Positions 1-7,933 of a stretch of DNA of 64,000 nt are shown here, piece by piece. Location: assembly GCF_003096675.1 (NCBI RefSeq), contig NZ_QEKW01000006.1, positions 124,001-188,000 on the forward strand, written 5' to 3'. Position 1 is the first letter of the stretch. The number at the start of each line of letters is the position of its first letter. This DNA comes from Actinomycetospora cinnamomea (lineage in GTDB: Bacteria > Actinomycetota > Actinomycetes > Mycobacteriales > Pseudonocardiaceae). The notes under the pieces were generated by a model that did not search any database, was not told where the DNA came from, and worked only from the letters and a program-made list of their open reading frames with translations. The translations under genes were made by a program, and so were the position numbers.

Positions 1-334
1 CGTCGGCGTCGTCGGCGCGCACGCAGAACACCCGGGCCCGCTCGGCCGCGGCCGCGACGGCGGCGTTGACGTCCGCGTCGTCGGTGGCCGCCACGGCGTA
101 CCAGGCGCTGTCGAGGTCGCCCTCGGCGTAGGCGCGGGGCAGCCAGGTGATCTCCCCGGAGTCGGCGAGGGCCTCGAGCGCGGTCGTGAGGGTCGGGCTG
201 ACGACCACTGTGTCGGCGCCGACCTCGTGCAGCCCGGCCACCCGGCGCTGGGCCACCGAGCCGCCGCCGACGACGACCACCCGCCGGCCCCGCAGCTGCA
301 GGCCGACCGGGTAGACGCGCGCGCTCTCGCTCAC
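1..334 (-). CDS. cysG: Siroheme synthase N-terminal domain (precorrin-2 dehydrogenase), 3' part outside window
   Basis: Residues 1-111 are visible; the gene runs off the left edge. The start reads MSESARVYPVGLQLRGRRVV, followed by the dinucleotide-binding loop VVGGGSVAQRR and later AATDDADVN. This is the CysG N-domain pattern, which oxidises precorrin-2 to sirohydrochlorin with NAD. Whether a methyltransferase domain follows cannot be seen. The GTG start overlaps the stop of the bluB-cobT fusion by four bases (GTGA), so it is the last visible gene of the riboswitch-controlled operon. The family call is firm; whether it serves siroheme or cobalamin supply is inference. Confidence 0.85.
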   Translation of the reverse strand, partial: MSESARVYPVGLQLRGRRVVVVGGGSVAQRRVAGLHEVGADTVVVSPTLTTALEALADSGEITWLPRAYAEGDLDSAWYAVAATDDADVNAAVAAAAERARVFCVRADDAD

Positions 335-2070
335 GGTGCGTCTCCTCCGTTCTTCTCCGTCACACCCGCCGCGTCGAACGTCGCGACGTCGGCGAGGGCC
401 CGGGCCGCGGCGGTCACCACGGGCACGGCGAGCAGGGCACCGGTGCCCTCGCCGACCCGCAGCCCCAGGTCCAGCGCGGGCGCCAGACCGAGGTGGTCGA
501 GCGCCAGGGTATGGGCCGGTTCGACCGAGCGGTGCCCGGCGATCCACGCGTGTGACGCGGTCGGGGCCAGCGCGGCGGCCACGAGCGCCGCGGCGCCGGA
601 CACGACCCCGTCGAGCACCACGGGCGTGCGCAACGCCGCCGCGCCGAGCAGGAAGCCCACGAGCCCGGCGTGCTCGAGCCCGCCGACCGCGGCGAGGACG
701 GCGAGGGGGTCGGCGGGGTCGGGCTCGTGGCGGGCCAGGGCCTCGGCGACGACCGCGGTCTTGCGGGCGTGGGTGGCGTCGTCGATGCCGGTGCCGCGGC
801 CGGTGACCTGGTCCGCGGACGTCCCCGTGAACGCGGCGACCAGGGCCGCCGAGGCCGTGGTGTTGGCGATGCCCATGTCGCCGGTGACGAGCAGGCGGTT
901 GCCCGCGACGACGAGGTCGCGGGCGGTCTCGATGCCCGCGTGCACCGCGGCGCGGGCCTCGTCGCGGGTCATCGCCGGGCCCGCGGTCATGTCGGCGGTG
1001 CCGGGGCCGATCCTGCGCGGGAGCAGGCCCGGCGCGGGCGCGAGCTCGGCGGCGACGCCCACGTCGACCACCTGCACCTCCGCGCCGACGGTCGCCGCGA
1101 ACGCGTTCACCGCCGCGCCGCCGGCGAGGAAGTTCGCGACCATCTGCGCGGTGACCTCCTGCGGCCACGGCGTCACCCCGCGGGCGTGCACCCCGTGGTC
1201 GCCGGCGAAGACCGCGACGACGGCCGGCTCGGGCAGCGGCGGCGGGCAGGTCCCCGCCAGCCCGGCCAGGCGCACGCCGAGGTCCGCGACGCCGCCGAGC
1301 GCGCCCGGCGGGACGGTCATGCGCGTCAGGTGCTCGCGGGCCGCGGCGACCCCCGGGGCGGGGTCGAGGTCGGCGAGCGCGGCGAGGGTCTCGTCGAGCG
1401 GATCCACGTGGTGGTGCCCCCAGGTGTCGGTGTGCACGGCCCATTCGAGGGGTCGGCGGCGGGCCCAGCCGGAGGTCGCGAGCTCGGGCTCGTCGGCGAA
1501 CGCGGTGACGTGCCCGACGCACAGGTAGGCGACGACCTCCACGTGCGGCGGCATCCCCACCCGCCGGCCCAGCAGCGCGGCCAGCTCGCGCTCGTCGAAG
1601 AAGCTGACCCAGCCGACCCCGAGCCCCTCGGCGCGGGCGGCCAGCCAGAGGTTCTGCACCGCGCCGGCGACCGAGTGCGCGGCCATGCGCGGCTGGGTGT
1701 GGCGGCCGAGGACGTGGCGCCCGCCGCGCGTCGCGTCGCAGGTGACGACGATGCCCAGCGGCGCCTCGCGGATCGCCTCGACGCGCAGGGCGGCGAAGGC
1801 CCTGGCGCGCGCGGCGGGGAGGGTGGCGGCGAAGGCGTCGCGCTGCTGCCGGGCGAGGGCGGCGAGCTCGGCCCGGAGGTCGGGGGCGCGCAGCACCAGG
1901 AAGTCCCAGGGCTGGGAGAACCCGACGCTGGGCGCGCAGTGGGCGGCGGCGAGCACCCGCTGCAGGCGCTCGTCGTCCACCGGCGTGTCGACGAAGCCGG
2001 TGCGCACGTCACGGCGAGCCCGCAGGACGCGGTGCAGCGCCTCGCGGTCCCCGGGCTCGAGGGCACTCAC
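331..2070 (-). CDS. BluB-CobT fusion: 5,6-dimethylbenzimidazole synthase / nicotinate-nucleotide-DMB phosphoribosyltransferase
   Basis: 579 residues from the GTG that overlaps the cobC stop (GTGA). Residues 1 to about 217 are a BluB-type flavin-destroying nitroreductase fold (SVGFSQPWDFLVL near the start, then AVQNLWLAARAEGLGVGWVS), which makes the lower ligand of B12 from FMN. Residues about 225-579 are CobT, with VFAGDHGVHARGVT, TGDMGIANTTAS, GRGTGIDD and the C-terminal catalytic glutamate motif VGEGTGA. CobT activates dimethylbenzimidazole to alpha-ribazole phosphate, so the fusion joins two consecutive steps. A much longer upstream reading frame exists, but it only shadows cobC, so I use the coupled GTG. 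Confidence 0.9.
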   Translation of the reverse strand: MSALEPGDREALHRVLRARRDVRTGFVDTPVDDERLQRVLAAAHCAPSVGFSQPWDFLVLRAPDLRAELAALARQQRDAFAATLPAARARAFAALRVEAIREAPLGIVVTCDATRGGRHVLGRHTQPRMAAHSVAGAVQNLWLAARAEGLGVGWVSFFDERELAALLGRRVGMPPHVEVVAYLCVGHVTAFADEPELATSGWARRRPLEWAVHTDTWGHHHVDPLDETLAALADLDPAPGVAAAREHLTRMTVPPGALGGVADLGVRLAGLAGTCPPPLPEPAVVAVFAGDHGVHARGVTPWPQEVTAQMVANFLAGGAAVNAFAATVGAEVQVVDVGVAAELAPAPGLLPRRIGPGTADMTAGPAMTRDEARAAVHAGIETARDLVVAGNRLLVTGDMGIANTTASAALVAAFTGTSADQVTGRGTGIDDATHARKTAVVAEALARHEPDPADPLAVLAAVGGLEHAGLVGFLLGAAALRTPVVLDGVVSGAAALVAAALAPTASHAWIAGHRSVEPAHTLALDHLGLAPALDLGLRVGEGTGALLAVPVVTAAARALADVATFDAAGVTEKNGGDAP

Positions 2071-3131
2071 GAGGCCAGGACCTCGGCGAGCGTGCCGACG
2101 AGGCGGTCGCTGATCGTGCGGGACCGCACGGCGACGCGGACGTGCTCGGCGTCGAGGCCCGGGAAGGTGTCGCCGCGGCGCACCGCGAGGCCGCGTGCCC
2201 GGAGGCGCTCGCGGACGTCCGGGCGTCCCGGGACGCGCAGCAGCACGAAGCTCGCCGCCGGCGCGCCGCGCACCTCGACCCCGGGGACGGCGCGCAGGGC
2301 GGCCACGACGTGGTCGCGGTCGCCGGCCAGGGCACGGGCGGCGGCATCGGCCTCGGCGCGGGCGGCGTCGGTGCTGCAGGCCTCGAGGGCGACCAGCGCC
2401 GGCGTCGACACCGGCCACGGCGGGGCGGCGGCGCGCAGGTCGGCGGCGAGGTCGGCGGGGGCGAGCGCGTAGCCGACGCGCAGACCCGCGAGACCCCAGG
2501 TCTTGGTGAGGCTGCGGAGCACGACCAGGCCGGGCAGGTCGCGGCGGTCGGCGAGGGCGTCGGGCTCGCCGGGCGCGGTGTCGATGAACGCCTCGTCGAC
2601 GACGAGCGTGCGGCCGGGCCGGGCCAGGGCGGCCAGGACGTCGGCGGGGTGGCGCACCGACGTGGGGTTGGTGGGGTTGCCGACGACGACGAGGTCGGCG
2701 CCCGGCGGCACCGACGCGGGGTCCAGCGTCAGGTCGCCGCGTGGATCCCCCTGGCCGAGCACCACCCGGTCGACGTCGTGCCCGGCGGCGCGCAGGGCGG
2801 CCTCGGGCTCGGTGAACTGGGGGTGCACGACGACGGCGTGGCGGGGGCGCAGGGCGCGGGCGAGCAGCACGAACGCCTCGGCGCCGCCGGCGGTGGGGAC
2901 GACCTCGTCGGTGTCCCGGCCGTGCCTCGCGGCCAGCGCGGCGACCGCACGGGCGGGGTCCGGGTAGGCGGCGAGGCCATCCAGGCTCGCGGCGAGCCGG
3001 TCGCGCAGCCACGCCGGCGGGGTGCCGGCGCGGACGTTGACCGCGAGGTCGACCAGGCCGGGCCCGACCTCCGCGTCGCCGTGGTGGCGCAGGGCGGCCA
3101 GGTCGGGGCCGGACTCGACGCTGACCGTCAC
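2067..3131 (-). CDS. cobC: CobC/CobD-like PLP aminotransferase (threonine-phosphate decarboxylase type)
   Basis: 354 residues, fold-type I PLP enzyme related to HisC. Visible are the substrate/cofactor segment VVGNPTNPTS (about 149-158), the PLP-ring aspartate in LVVDEAFID (about 176-184), and the Schiff-base lysine K210 in SLTKTWGLAGLRVG. The family makes (R)-1-amino-2-propanol phosphate for the nucleotide loop of cobalamin. The location directly behind a cobalamin riboswitch and before BluB-CobT supports this over histidine synthesis. The GTG start overlaps the preceding stop, and the gene's own stop overlaps the next start, both as GTGA. Confidence 0.88.
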   Translation of the reverse strand: MTVSVESGPDLAALRHHGDAEVGPGLVDLAVNVRAGTPPAWLRDRLAASLDGLAAYPDPARAVAALAARHGRDTDEVVPTAGGAEAFVLLARALRPRHAVVVHPQFTEPEAALRAAGHDVDRVVLGQGDPRGDLTLDPASVPPGADLVVVGNPTNPTSVRHPADVLAALARPGRTLVVDEAFIDTAPGEPDALADRRDLPGLVVLRSLTKTWGLAGLRVGYALAPADLAADLRAAAPPWPVSTPALVALEACSTDAARAEADAAARALAGDRDHVVAALRAVPGVEVRGAPAASFVLLRVPGRPDVRERLRARGLAVRRGDTFPGLDAEHVRVAVRSRTISDRLVGTLAEVLAS

Positions 3132-3466
3132 GCGCGCCTCGTGCGGGCGGCGCGCAGGAGCACCGTCTCGGCCTCGGGGACGGAGGCGGCGAGCACCGAC
3201 GTCACCGCGGACGGGGCGGCGCCCTCGTCCCAGCCGGCGCCGCGCATCCGGTCGACGAGCGCGCGGGCCAGGGCGTCGACGCGGGCGGCGGCCTCGACCC
3301 GGTCGCGGACGGGGGCGTCGCCCAGCAGGTCCAGCGGGAGCTGCCCGGCGCCGGCGAGCACCCGGCGGAGCTCGGCGAGCACCCGGTCCTCCACGCGGTC
3401 GAGGCGGCCCCGGCTGCGGGTCACCGGTGGGTGGGTGCGGGCGTGCGGGGTCACGGGTGCGTGCAT
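3128..3466 (-). CDS. Unknown 112-residue protein, first gene of the cobalamin operon
   Basis: Predicted from the ATG that follows the riboswitch, giving MHAPVTPHARTHPPVTRSRG and then a mostly helical, Arg/Ala/Leu-rich body (VEDRVLAELRRVLAGAG). No family is recognised, and no signal peptide or membrane helix is visible. It may be a small accessory to cobalamin assembly, but that rests only on position: it lies immediately downstream of the riboswitch, and its TGA overlaps the cobC GTG. The reading frame stays open upstream through the riboswitch, which I treat as chance in GC-rich DNA. Confidence 0.6.
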   Translation of the reverse strand: MHAPVTPHARTHPPVTRSRGRLDRVEDRVLAELRRVLAGAGQLPLDLLGDAPVRDRVEAAARVDALARALVDRMRGAGWDEGAAPSAVTSVLAASVPEAETVLLRAARTRRA

Positions 3467-3514
3467 CGTCGCCGGCCTTCCTCGGGGTCCTCGCCCGATG
3501 TCTGCCTGAGGTCG

Positions 3515-3670
3515 TGCCACGACGGCCGGAGTCTCCTGGCTCCCGGATCGGCGCTCGCCCCGGCCTTCCCGCCGGCGGGTGCCGGCCGTGGCCTTCGGTG
3601 GGGTCCGCTCCCCGGTGACAGTGGCGGGACCGCGCCGGATTCGCACCGGCTTCCTCCGCGTCCGTCGAGG
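3515..3670 (-). promoter_or_regulatory. Cobalamin riboswitch
   Basis: On the minus strand the core reads GGAAGCCGGTGCGAATCC, then GCGGTCCCGCCACTGT (complement of about 3618-3653), the canonical adenosylcobalamin-aptamer core. About 75 bases closer to the gene is the B12 box AGCCAGGAGAC (complement of about 3531-3545). It lies 50-200 bases upstream of the 112-residue ORF and cobC, so it should repress the operon when B12 is plentiful. The exact ends are estimates. Confidence 0.95.
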
Positions 3671-3741
3671 AGCTAGCCGACCACGCGCGGTGGCGCCCGT
3701 CAACGCACTGCTCGGATTCGAGCGTGTGGCGTTGCGGACGT

Positions 3742-3772
3742 CCAGTGTCAGCGATGGCCCACCGCTGACAAC
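3742..3772. repeat. Palindromic element, single unit (second copy inside emb gene at 50218)
   Basis: Contains a perfect inverted repeat with arms TGTCAGCG / CGCTGACA (3746-3770). Its complement shares TGTCAGCGGTGGGCCATCGC with positions 50218-50237. The plus-strand form also aligns with 50244-50273 with five mismatches. It lies between the LuxR regulator and the riboswitch. It could serve as a terminator for neither gene in an obvious way, and looks like a small mobile or REP-type palindrome. Confidence 0.7.
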
Positions 3773-3785
3773 GGGGCTCCGCCGT

Positions 3786-4385
3786 TCAGCGCAGCAGACC
3801 CTGGCGAAAGCCGCGGGCGACGGCGTCGGCGCGGTCGCCCGCGCCGAGCTTGCGGAACAGGCGGCGGGCGTGGGTCTTCACCGTGTCCTCGGCGAGGACG
3901 AGCTCCGCGGCGATCTCGGCGTTGGACAGGCCCTCGGTCATCCCGAGGAGCACGTCCATCTCGCGCTCGGAGAGCTCGGTGGTCACGGGGCGGGCGCCGG
4001 GCAGGGCGCTGGGGTCGGCGAGGTCGCCGGCGCGCAGGAAGCCGCGGGCGCCGAGACGCATCGCCCAGGCCGCGCGCTCGTCCTCGGGGACGACCGTGTC
4101 GGGCTCCGGCACCGCCCGGTCGCCGAGGGCGTCGAACGGGTCGGGCGCCTCGCCGACGACGAGCACGGGGGTCTCGGGGGCGTGGCGACGGACCTGGCGG
4201 ACGGCCTCCATCCAGGCGCTGCCGTCGTCGGCGCCGACGAGGACCACGTCGGGGCGGTCGCCCAGCCCGGCGACGAGGCCGGGGAGGTCGTCCACGCACG
4301 GCAGCTCGTCGAAGACCGAGGAGAGGTGGGCGACGAGACGGTCCCTCGCGGGCGTCGGTCCGGCGAACACCAGGCACGAACCCAT
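3786..4385 (-). CDS. LuxR/NarL-type response regulator with degenerate receiver domain
   Basis: 199 residues. The C-terminal third is a clear LuxR helix-turn-helix (LSEREMDVLLGMTEGLSNAE, then LAEDTVKTHARRLFRKLGAG). The N-terminal part (MGSCLVFAGPTPARDRLVAH) has a receiver-like alternation but lacks the usual acidic pocket and an obvious phospho-acceptor motif. No histidine kinase is adjacent. It is probably a DNA-binding regulator with non-canonical signal input. It is separated by 60 bases from the asparaginase gene upstream; targets are unknown. Confidence 0.8.
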   Translation of the reverse strand: MGSCLVFAGPTPARDRLVAHLSSVFDELPCVDDLPGLVAGLGDRPDVVLVGADDGSAWMEAVRQVRRHAPETPVLVVGEAPDPFDALGDRAVPEPDTVVPEDERAAWAMRLGARGFLRAGDLADPSALPGARPVTTELSEREMDVLLGMTEGLSNAEIAAELVLAEDTVKTHARRLFRKLGAGDRADAVARGFRQGLLR

Positions 4386-4445
4386 ACGCGCTCCTCACCC
4401 CGATGAGTGCCGGCCCGCGGGTCGAGCACCGCCGCGCTGTGGCGG

Positions 4446-5432
4446 TCAGGTTCGCACACGGTGACTGCCGATCGGGTGACCCCCTCCCCGGACGGGCGGG
4501 TCGGCCACGGCGCGGAGGGGCTCCGGCACCGCCAGCCCGCGTCCGGTCAGCACCGCGAGCAGCACGGGTCCCACGGCGCGGGCCGCCCCGTCGGCGACCT
4601 TGAGCGCCAGCGACGCCCCGTCGGGCAGGACCGCGAGCAGCACGCCCTCGGCGCCGACCTTCGACAGGCTCCCGGGCTGCTGCGCCATCAGCACGGTGTC
4701 GAGGCGGTCGCTGCCCGCCACGAGCGCGGGGTGGGCGCGCATCGCGGCCGCGACCCGGTGCTCGTCGCGGCCGGGTGCCGCGTCGGCCAGCCGCCGACCG
4801 AGACGGGCCACCGCGTAGAGGTCGGTCGCGAAGGCGGGCGCGCCGCACCCGTCGACGGTCACGCCGCGCACCGGTCCGGCGACCCGCTCGACGGTCGCCC
4901 GGACGTGGCGCTGCAGCGGGTGCTCCGGGTCGGTGTAGCCCTCGACGGGCCACCCGCGGGCCAGGCACGCGACGAGCATCGCCGCGTGCTTGCCCGAGCA
5001 GTTCATCGCCAGCCGGTCGGCGGGACGCTCGCCCCACGCCTGGTCGGCGGCCAGGCCCAGGGGACGCGCCGGCGGGCAGGCCAGCGCCGACGCCCCGAGG
5101 CCGTGGCGCGCGAGCAGCTCGCCCGCGACGGCCAGGTGCTCGGCCTCGCCCGAGTGCGACCCCGCCGCGAGGGCGAGCTCGCGGTCGTCGAGGTCCGCAC
5201 CGAGATCCAGGGTCGCCAGCGCCTGCGCCGGCTTGAGCGCCGACCGCGCCAGCACCGGCGCCTCCGTGGGGCCCGCGTGGAGCCCGACCCGCCCGTCGGG
5301 CTCGATCACCACCACGGACACCCGGTGCGCGGACTCGACGAACGACCCGCGCACGACCTCGACGACCCACGGGGGACGCGGCGCAGCGGGGCTCGACCCG
5401 TCGCCCTGCTGGCCCACGGCATCCACCGTCAC
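4446..5432 (-). CDS. L-asparaginase II family protein
   Basis: 328 residues, matching the thermolabile/Rhizobium etli-type asparaginase family (PF06089): VVRGSFVESAHRVSVVV, ARSALKPAQALA, AGSHSGEAEHLAV, MNCSGKHAAMLV, and VDGCGAPAFATDL. The SxxK pair in RSALKPAQ and the NCSGKHA segment are the family signatures. It should hydrolyse asparagine to aspartate and ammonia in the cytoplasm. The GTG start is chosen because AAGGAGGT sits 6-7 bases upstream. It lies 47 bases after the cyclodeaminase-like gene, so co-transcription is likely. Confidence 0.9.
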   Translation of the reverse strand: MTVDAVGQQGDGSSPAAPRPPWVVEVVRGSFVESAHRVSVVVIEPDGRVGLHAGPTEAPVLARSALKPAQALATLDLGADLDDRELALAAGSHSGEAEHLAVAGELLARHGLGASALACPPARPLGLAADQAWGERPADRLAMNCSGKHAAMLVACLARGWPVEGYTDPEHPLQRHVRATVERVAGPVRGVTVDGCGAPAFATDLYAVARLGRRLADAAPGRDEHRVAAAMRAHPALVAGSDRLDTVLMAQQPGSLSKVGAEGVLLAVLPDGASLALKVADGAARAVGPVLLAVLTGRGLAVPEPLRAVADPPVRGGGHPIGSHRVRT

Positions 5433-5479
5433 GACCGGACCTCCTTCCCCGGCCTCCGCCCGAACTCACCTGGCCTGGG

Positions 5480-6055
5480 CTACACCAGCCGCTCGGCCAG
5501 TGTCCGCGCGTGGGCGGCCCGCTCCTCGACGTGCTCGACGCGAGGGTCGGCGAGCTCGTCCCCCGTCGTGATGTCGCTGTCGGCGATGTTCGCCCCGACC
5601 AGCGCCGCCGCGGACTCGGCGGCCGCGGCGGCGAGGAACGCGGCGGTGACCGCGTCACCGGTGAGCTGGTCGGGCCCGGTGTCGGCGAGCAGCGCCGCCA
5701 GCTCCGCCACCCGCACCGCCACCGCCACGACGTCGGCGGGCACCTGGACGATCGCCTCCGCGGCGGCCGGCCCGGCGCCCCGGTCAGAGATTCGATCGAG
5801 CCGGCGCGCCTCGAGGAAGCCGGCGAAGGCCTCGACGTCGTCGTCGGCGAGGCGCAGCGCCCGGGCCCGCAGGGCGTCGAGCTCCTCAGCCAGATCCCGT
5901 GTGACGGCCTCCCGCTCGGCGGCGCCCTTGGCGACCTTGGTGGCGAGCCCTGCGGCCAGGGCCGCGGTGACGGCGGCCGTCGACCCCGCGGCGGGCCCGG
6001 GGCCCCTGGCGGCGAGGACCTCACCGAAGCGCGCGATCCCGAGATCGCCGATCAC
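5480..6055 (-). CDS. Formiminotransferase-cyclodeaminase family protein (methenyl-THF cyclohydrolase-like)
   Basis: 191 residues of the FTCD C-domain/FchA type: GPGPAAGSTAAVTAALAAGL near residues 18-37 is the conserved glycine-rich segment, followed by an all-helical body. Such proteins open 5,10-methenyl-THF to 10-formyl-THF or act as cyclodeaminases. Sitting 41 bases after formate-THF ligase, it probably handles the next folate one-carbon step. The GTG start gives VIGDLGIARFGEVLAARG; the longer open frame upstream is a shadow of fhs. Confidence 0.85.
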   Translation of the reverse strand: MIGDLGIARFGEVLAARGPGPAAGSTAAVTAALAAGLATKVAKGAAEREAVTRDLAEELDALRARALRLADDDVEAFAGFLEARRLDRISDRGAGPAAAEAIVQVPADVVAVAVRVAELAALLADTGPDQLTGDAVTAAFLAAAAAESAAALVGANIADSDITTGDELADPRVEHVEERAAHARTLAERLV

Positions 6056-6096
6056 GGGTGCGCCTCCGGCGCACGTGAGCAGTGGGCGCAGCCCAC

Positions 6097-7794
6097 CTAG
6101 AACAGCCCCACGATCGTGCCGTCGGGCTTGACGTCGATGTGGTGGGCGGCCGGGTTCTTGCCCAGGCCGGGCATGGTCCGCATGTCGCCGCAGATCGGGT
6201 AGATGAACCCGGCGCCGACCGAGGCGCGGACCTCCCGCACCGGCATCCGCCAGCCCGTGGGCGCGCCGAGCAGCTTCGGGTCCGACGAGATCGACAGGTG
6301 GGTCTTGGCCACGCAGATCGGCAGGCTCCCGAAGCCGTTGCGCTCGTAGAGGTCGATGGAGGTGTTCGCGGCCGGGGCGTAGTCGACGCCGTCGGCGCCG
6401 TAGACCTTCGTCGCGATCGTCTCGATCTTCTCGCGCAGCGGGGCGTCGTCGGGGTAGAGCAACTGGAAGTGGCTCTCCTCCTCGGCGGCCTCGGCGACGG
6501 CCTCGGCCAGCTCGGCCGCGCCCCGCCCGCCGTCGGAGAAGTGGGTCGACACCGCCGCCCGCGCACCCATCGACTCGGCGATCTCGCGGATCGCGGCGTG
6601 CTCGCTGTCGTGGTCGGTGGGGAAGGCGTTGATGCACACCACCGGCGAGACACCGTGCAGGCGCATGTTCTCGATCTGCTTGCGCAGGTTGGCCGCGCCG
6701 GCGTGCACCTCGTCGGGGTTCTCCTCGAGCAGCGCGGGCGGCAGGGCCTTGCCGGCGACGATCCGGTGGTTGCCCGAGTGCACCTTGAGCGCGCGCACCG
6801 TGGCCACCACGACCGCGGCGTCCGGGCGCATGCCCGAGGTCCGGCACTTGATGTTGAAGAAGCGCTCGGCGCCCATGTCGGCGCCGAAGCCCGCCTCGGT
6901 GACGAGGAAGTCCCCGCAGTGGATGCCGATGCGGTCGGCCACGATCGAGGAGTTGCCGGTGGCGATGTTGCCGAACGGGCCGGCGTGCACCAGCACCGGC
7001 GTGTTCTCCAGGGTCTGCATGAGGTTCGGCTTGAGCGCGTCGCGCATCAGCGCCGCCATCGCCCCGGCGCCCTGGACGTCCTCGGCGGTCACCGCGTCAC
7101 CGTCGCCGGTGTAGCCGACGACGATGCGCCCCAGCCGGGCGCGCAGGTCGGCGAGGTCGTTGGACAGCGCCAGCACGGCCATCACCTCCGAGGCGGAGGT
7201 GATGTCGAAACCGGACTCCCGCGGCACGCCGTCCATGCGCCCGCCCAGCCCGGTGACCACGTTGCGCAGCGCCCGGTCGTTGACGTCGAGCACGCGGCGC
7301 CAGGTGACGCGGTAGGGGTCCAGCCCCGCGGCGTTGCCCTGGTAGAGGTGGTTGTCCAGCACCGCGGAGAGCATGTTGTGCGCGCTGGTCACCGCGTGGA
7401 AGTCGCCGGTGAGGTGGAGGTTGAACTTCTCCATCGGCACGACCTGCGAGTAGCCCCCGCCCGCCGCGCCGCCCTTGATGCCGAACGTCGGGCCCATGCT
7501 CGGCTGGCGGATCGCCACGACCCCACGACGGCCGATGTGCGAGAACGCCTGCCCCAGCCCCACGGTCGTGGTCGTCTTGCCCTCGCCCAGCGGCGTGGGC
7601 GTGATCGCGGTCACGACGACGTACTTGGCGCGCGGGCGGTCACGCATCGCCTCGATCGCGTCGAGCTCGATCTTGGCGACGTCGTGGCCGTGCCGCTCGA
7701 GCAGCTCGAGGGGCAGGTCCATCTGGCGGGCCACGTCGTCCAGCGGCTTCAACGTCGCCGCCTGCGCGATGTCGAGGTCCGAGGGCATGCTCAC
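6097..7794 (-). CDS. fhs: Formate-tetrahydrofolate ligase
   Basis: 565 residues from the GTG that follows AGAGGAGGA by six bases; an ATG two codons later is possible. The ATP site TPTPLGEGKTTTTVGLGQAF is visible around residues 60-80, followed by AIRQPSMGPTFGIKGGAAGG and GDFHAVTSAHNM, all canonical for Fhs. The end is PDGTIVGLF. It makes 10-formyl-THF from formate, ATP and THF. Length equals the family norm. It is the first gene of the leftward fhs-cyclodeaminase-asparaginase run. Confidence 0.97.
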   Translation of the reverse strand: MSMPSDLDIAQAATLKPLDDVARQMDLPLELLERHGHDVAKIELDAIEAMRDRPRAKYVVVTAITPTPLGEGKTTTTVGLGQAFSHIGRRGVVAIRQPSMGPTFGIKGGAAGGGYSQVVPMEKFNLHLTGDFHAVTSAHNMLSAVLDNHLYQGNAAGLDPYRVTWRRVLDVNDRALRNVVTGLGGRMDGVPRESGFDITSASEVMAVLALSNDLADLRARLGRIVVGYTGDGDAVTAEDVQGAGAMAALMRDALKPNLMQTLENTPVLVHAGPFGNIATGNSSIVADRIGIHCGDFLVTEAGFGADMGAERFFNIKCRTSGMRPDAAVVVATVRALKVHSGNHRIVAGKALPPALLEENPDEVHAGAANLRKQIENMRLHGVSPVVCINAFPTDHDSEHAAIREIAESMGARAAVSTHFSDGGRGAAELAEAVAEAAEEESHFQLLYPDDAPLREKIETIATKVYGADGVDYAPAANTSIDLYERNGFGSLPICVAKTHLSISSDPKLLGAPTGWRMPVREVRASVGAGFIYPICGDMRTMPGLGKNPAAHHIDVKPDGTIVGLF

Positions 7795-7933
7795 GCGAGT
7801 CCTCCTCTGGCGCGTCACCCCGGCTCCGGCACCGGCGCCGGGGACTGCCGGGGGACTCCCTGCCGGGGCACGCTGGCAGAACCACGGCGATCTGTCAGCC
7901 CGGCGCGGTCCGGATCTCCCGCCATGTCGGTCG

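Noticed and set aside
2071-3012. Upstream extension of the BluB-CobT frame
   Set aside because: The extra 314 residues are Arg/Pro-rich and overlap cobC in another frame; the GTGA-coupled start is far better.
3467-3703. N-terminal extension of the 112-residue cobalamin-operon protein
   Set aside because: The sequence is the riboswitch itself; open frame by chance.
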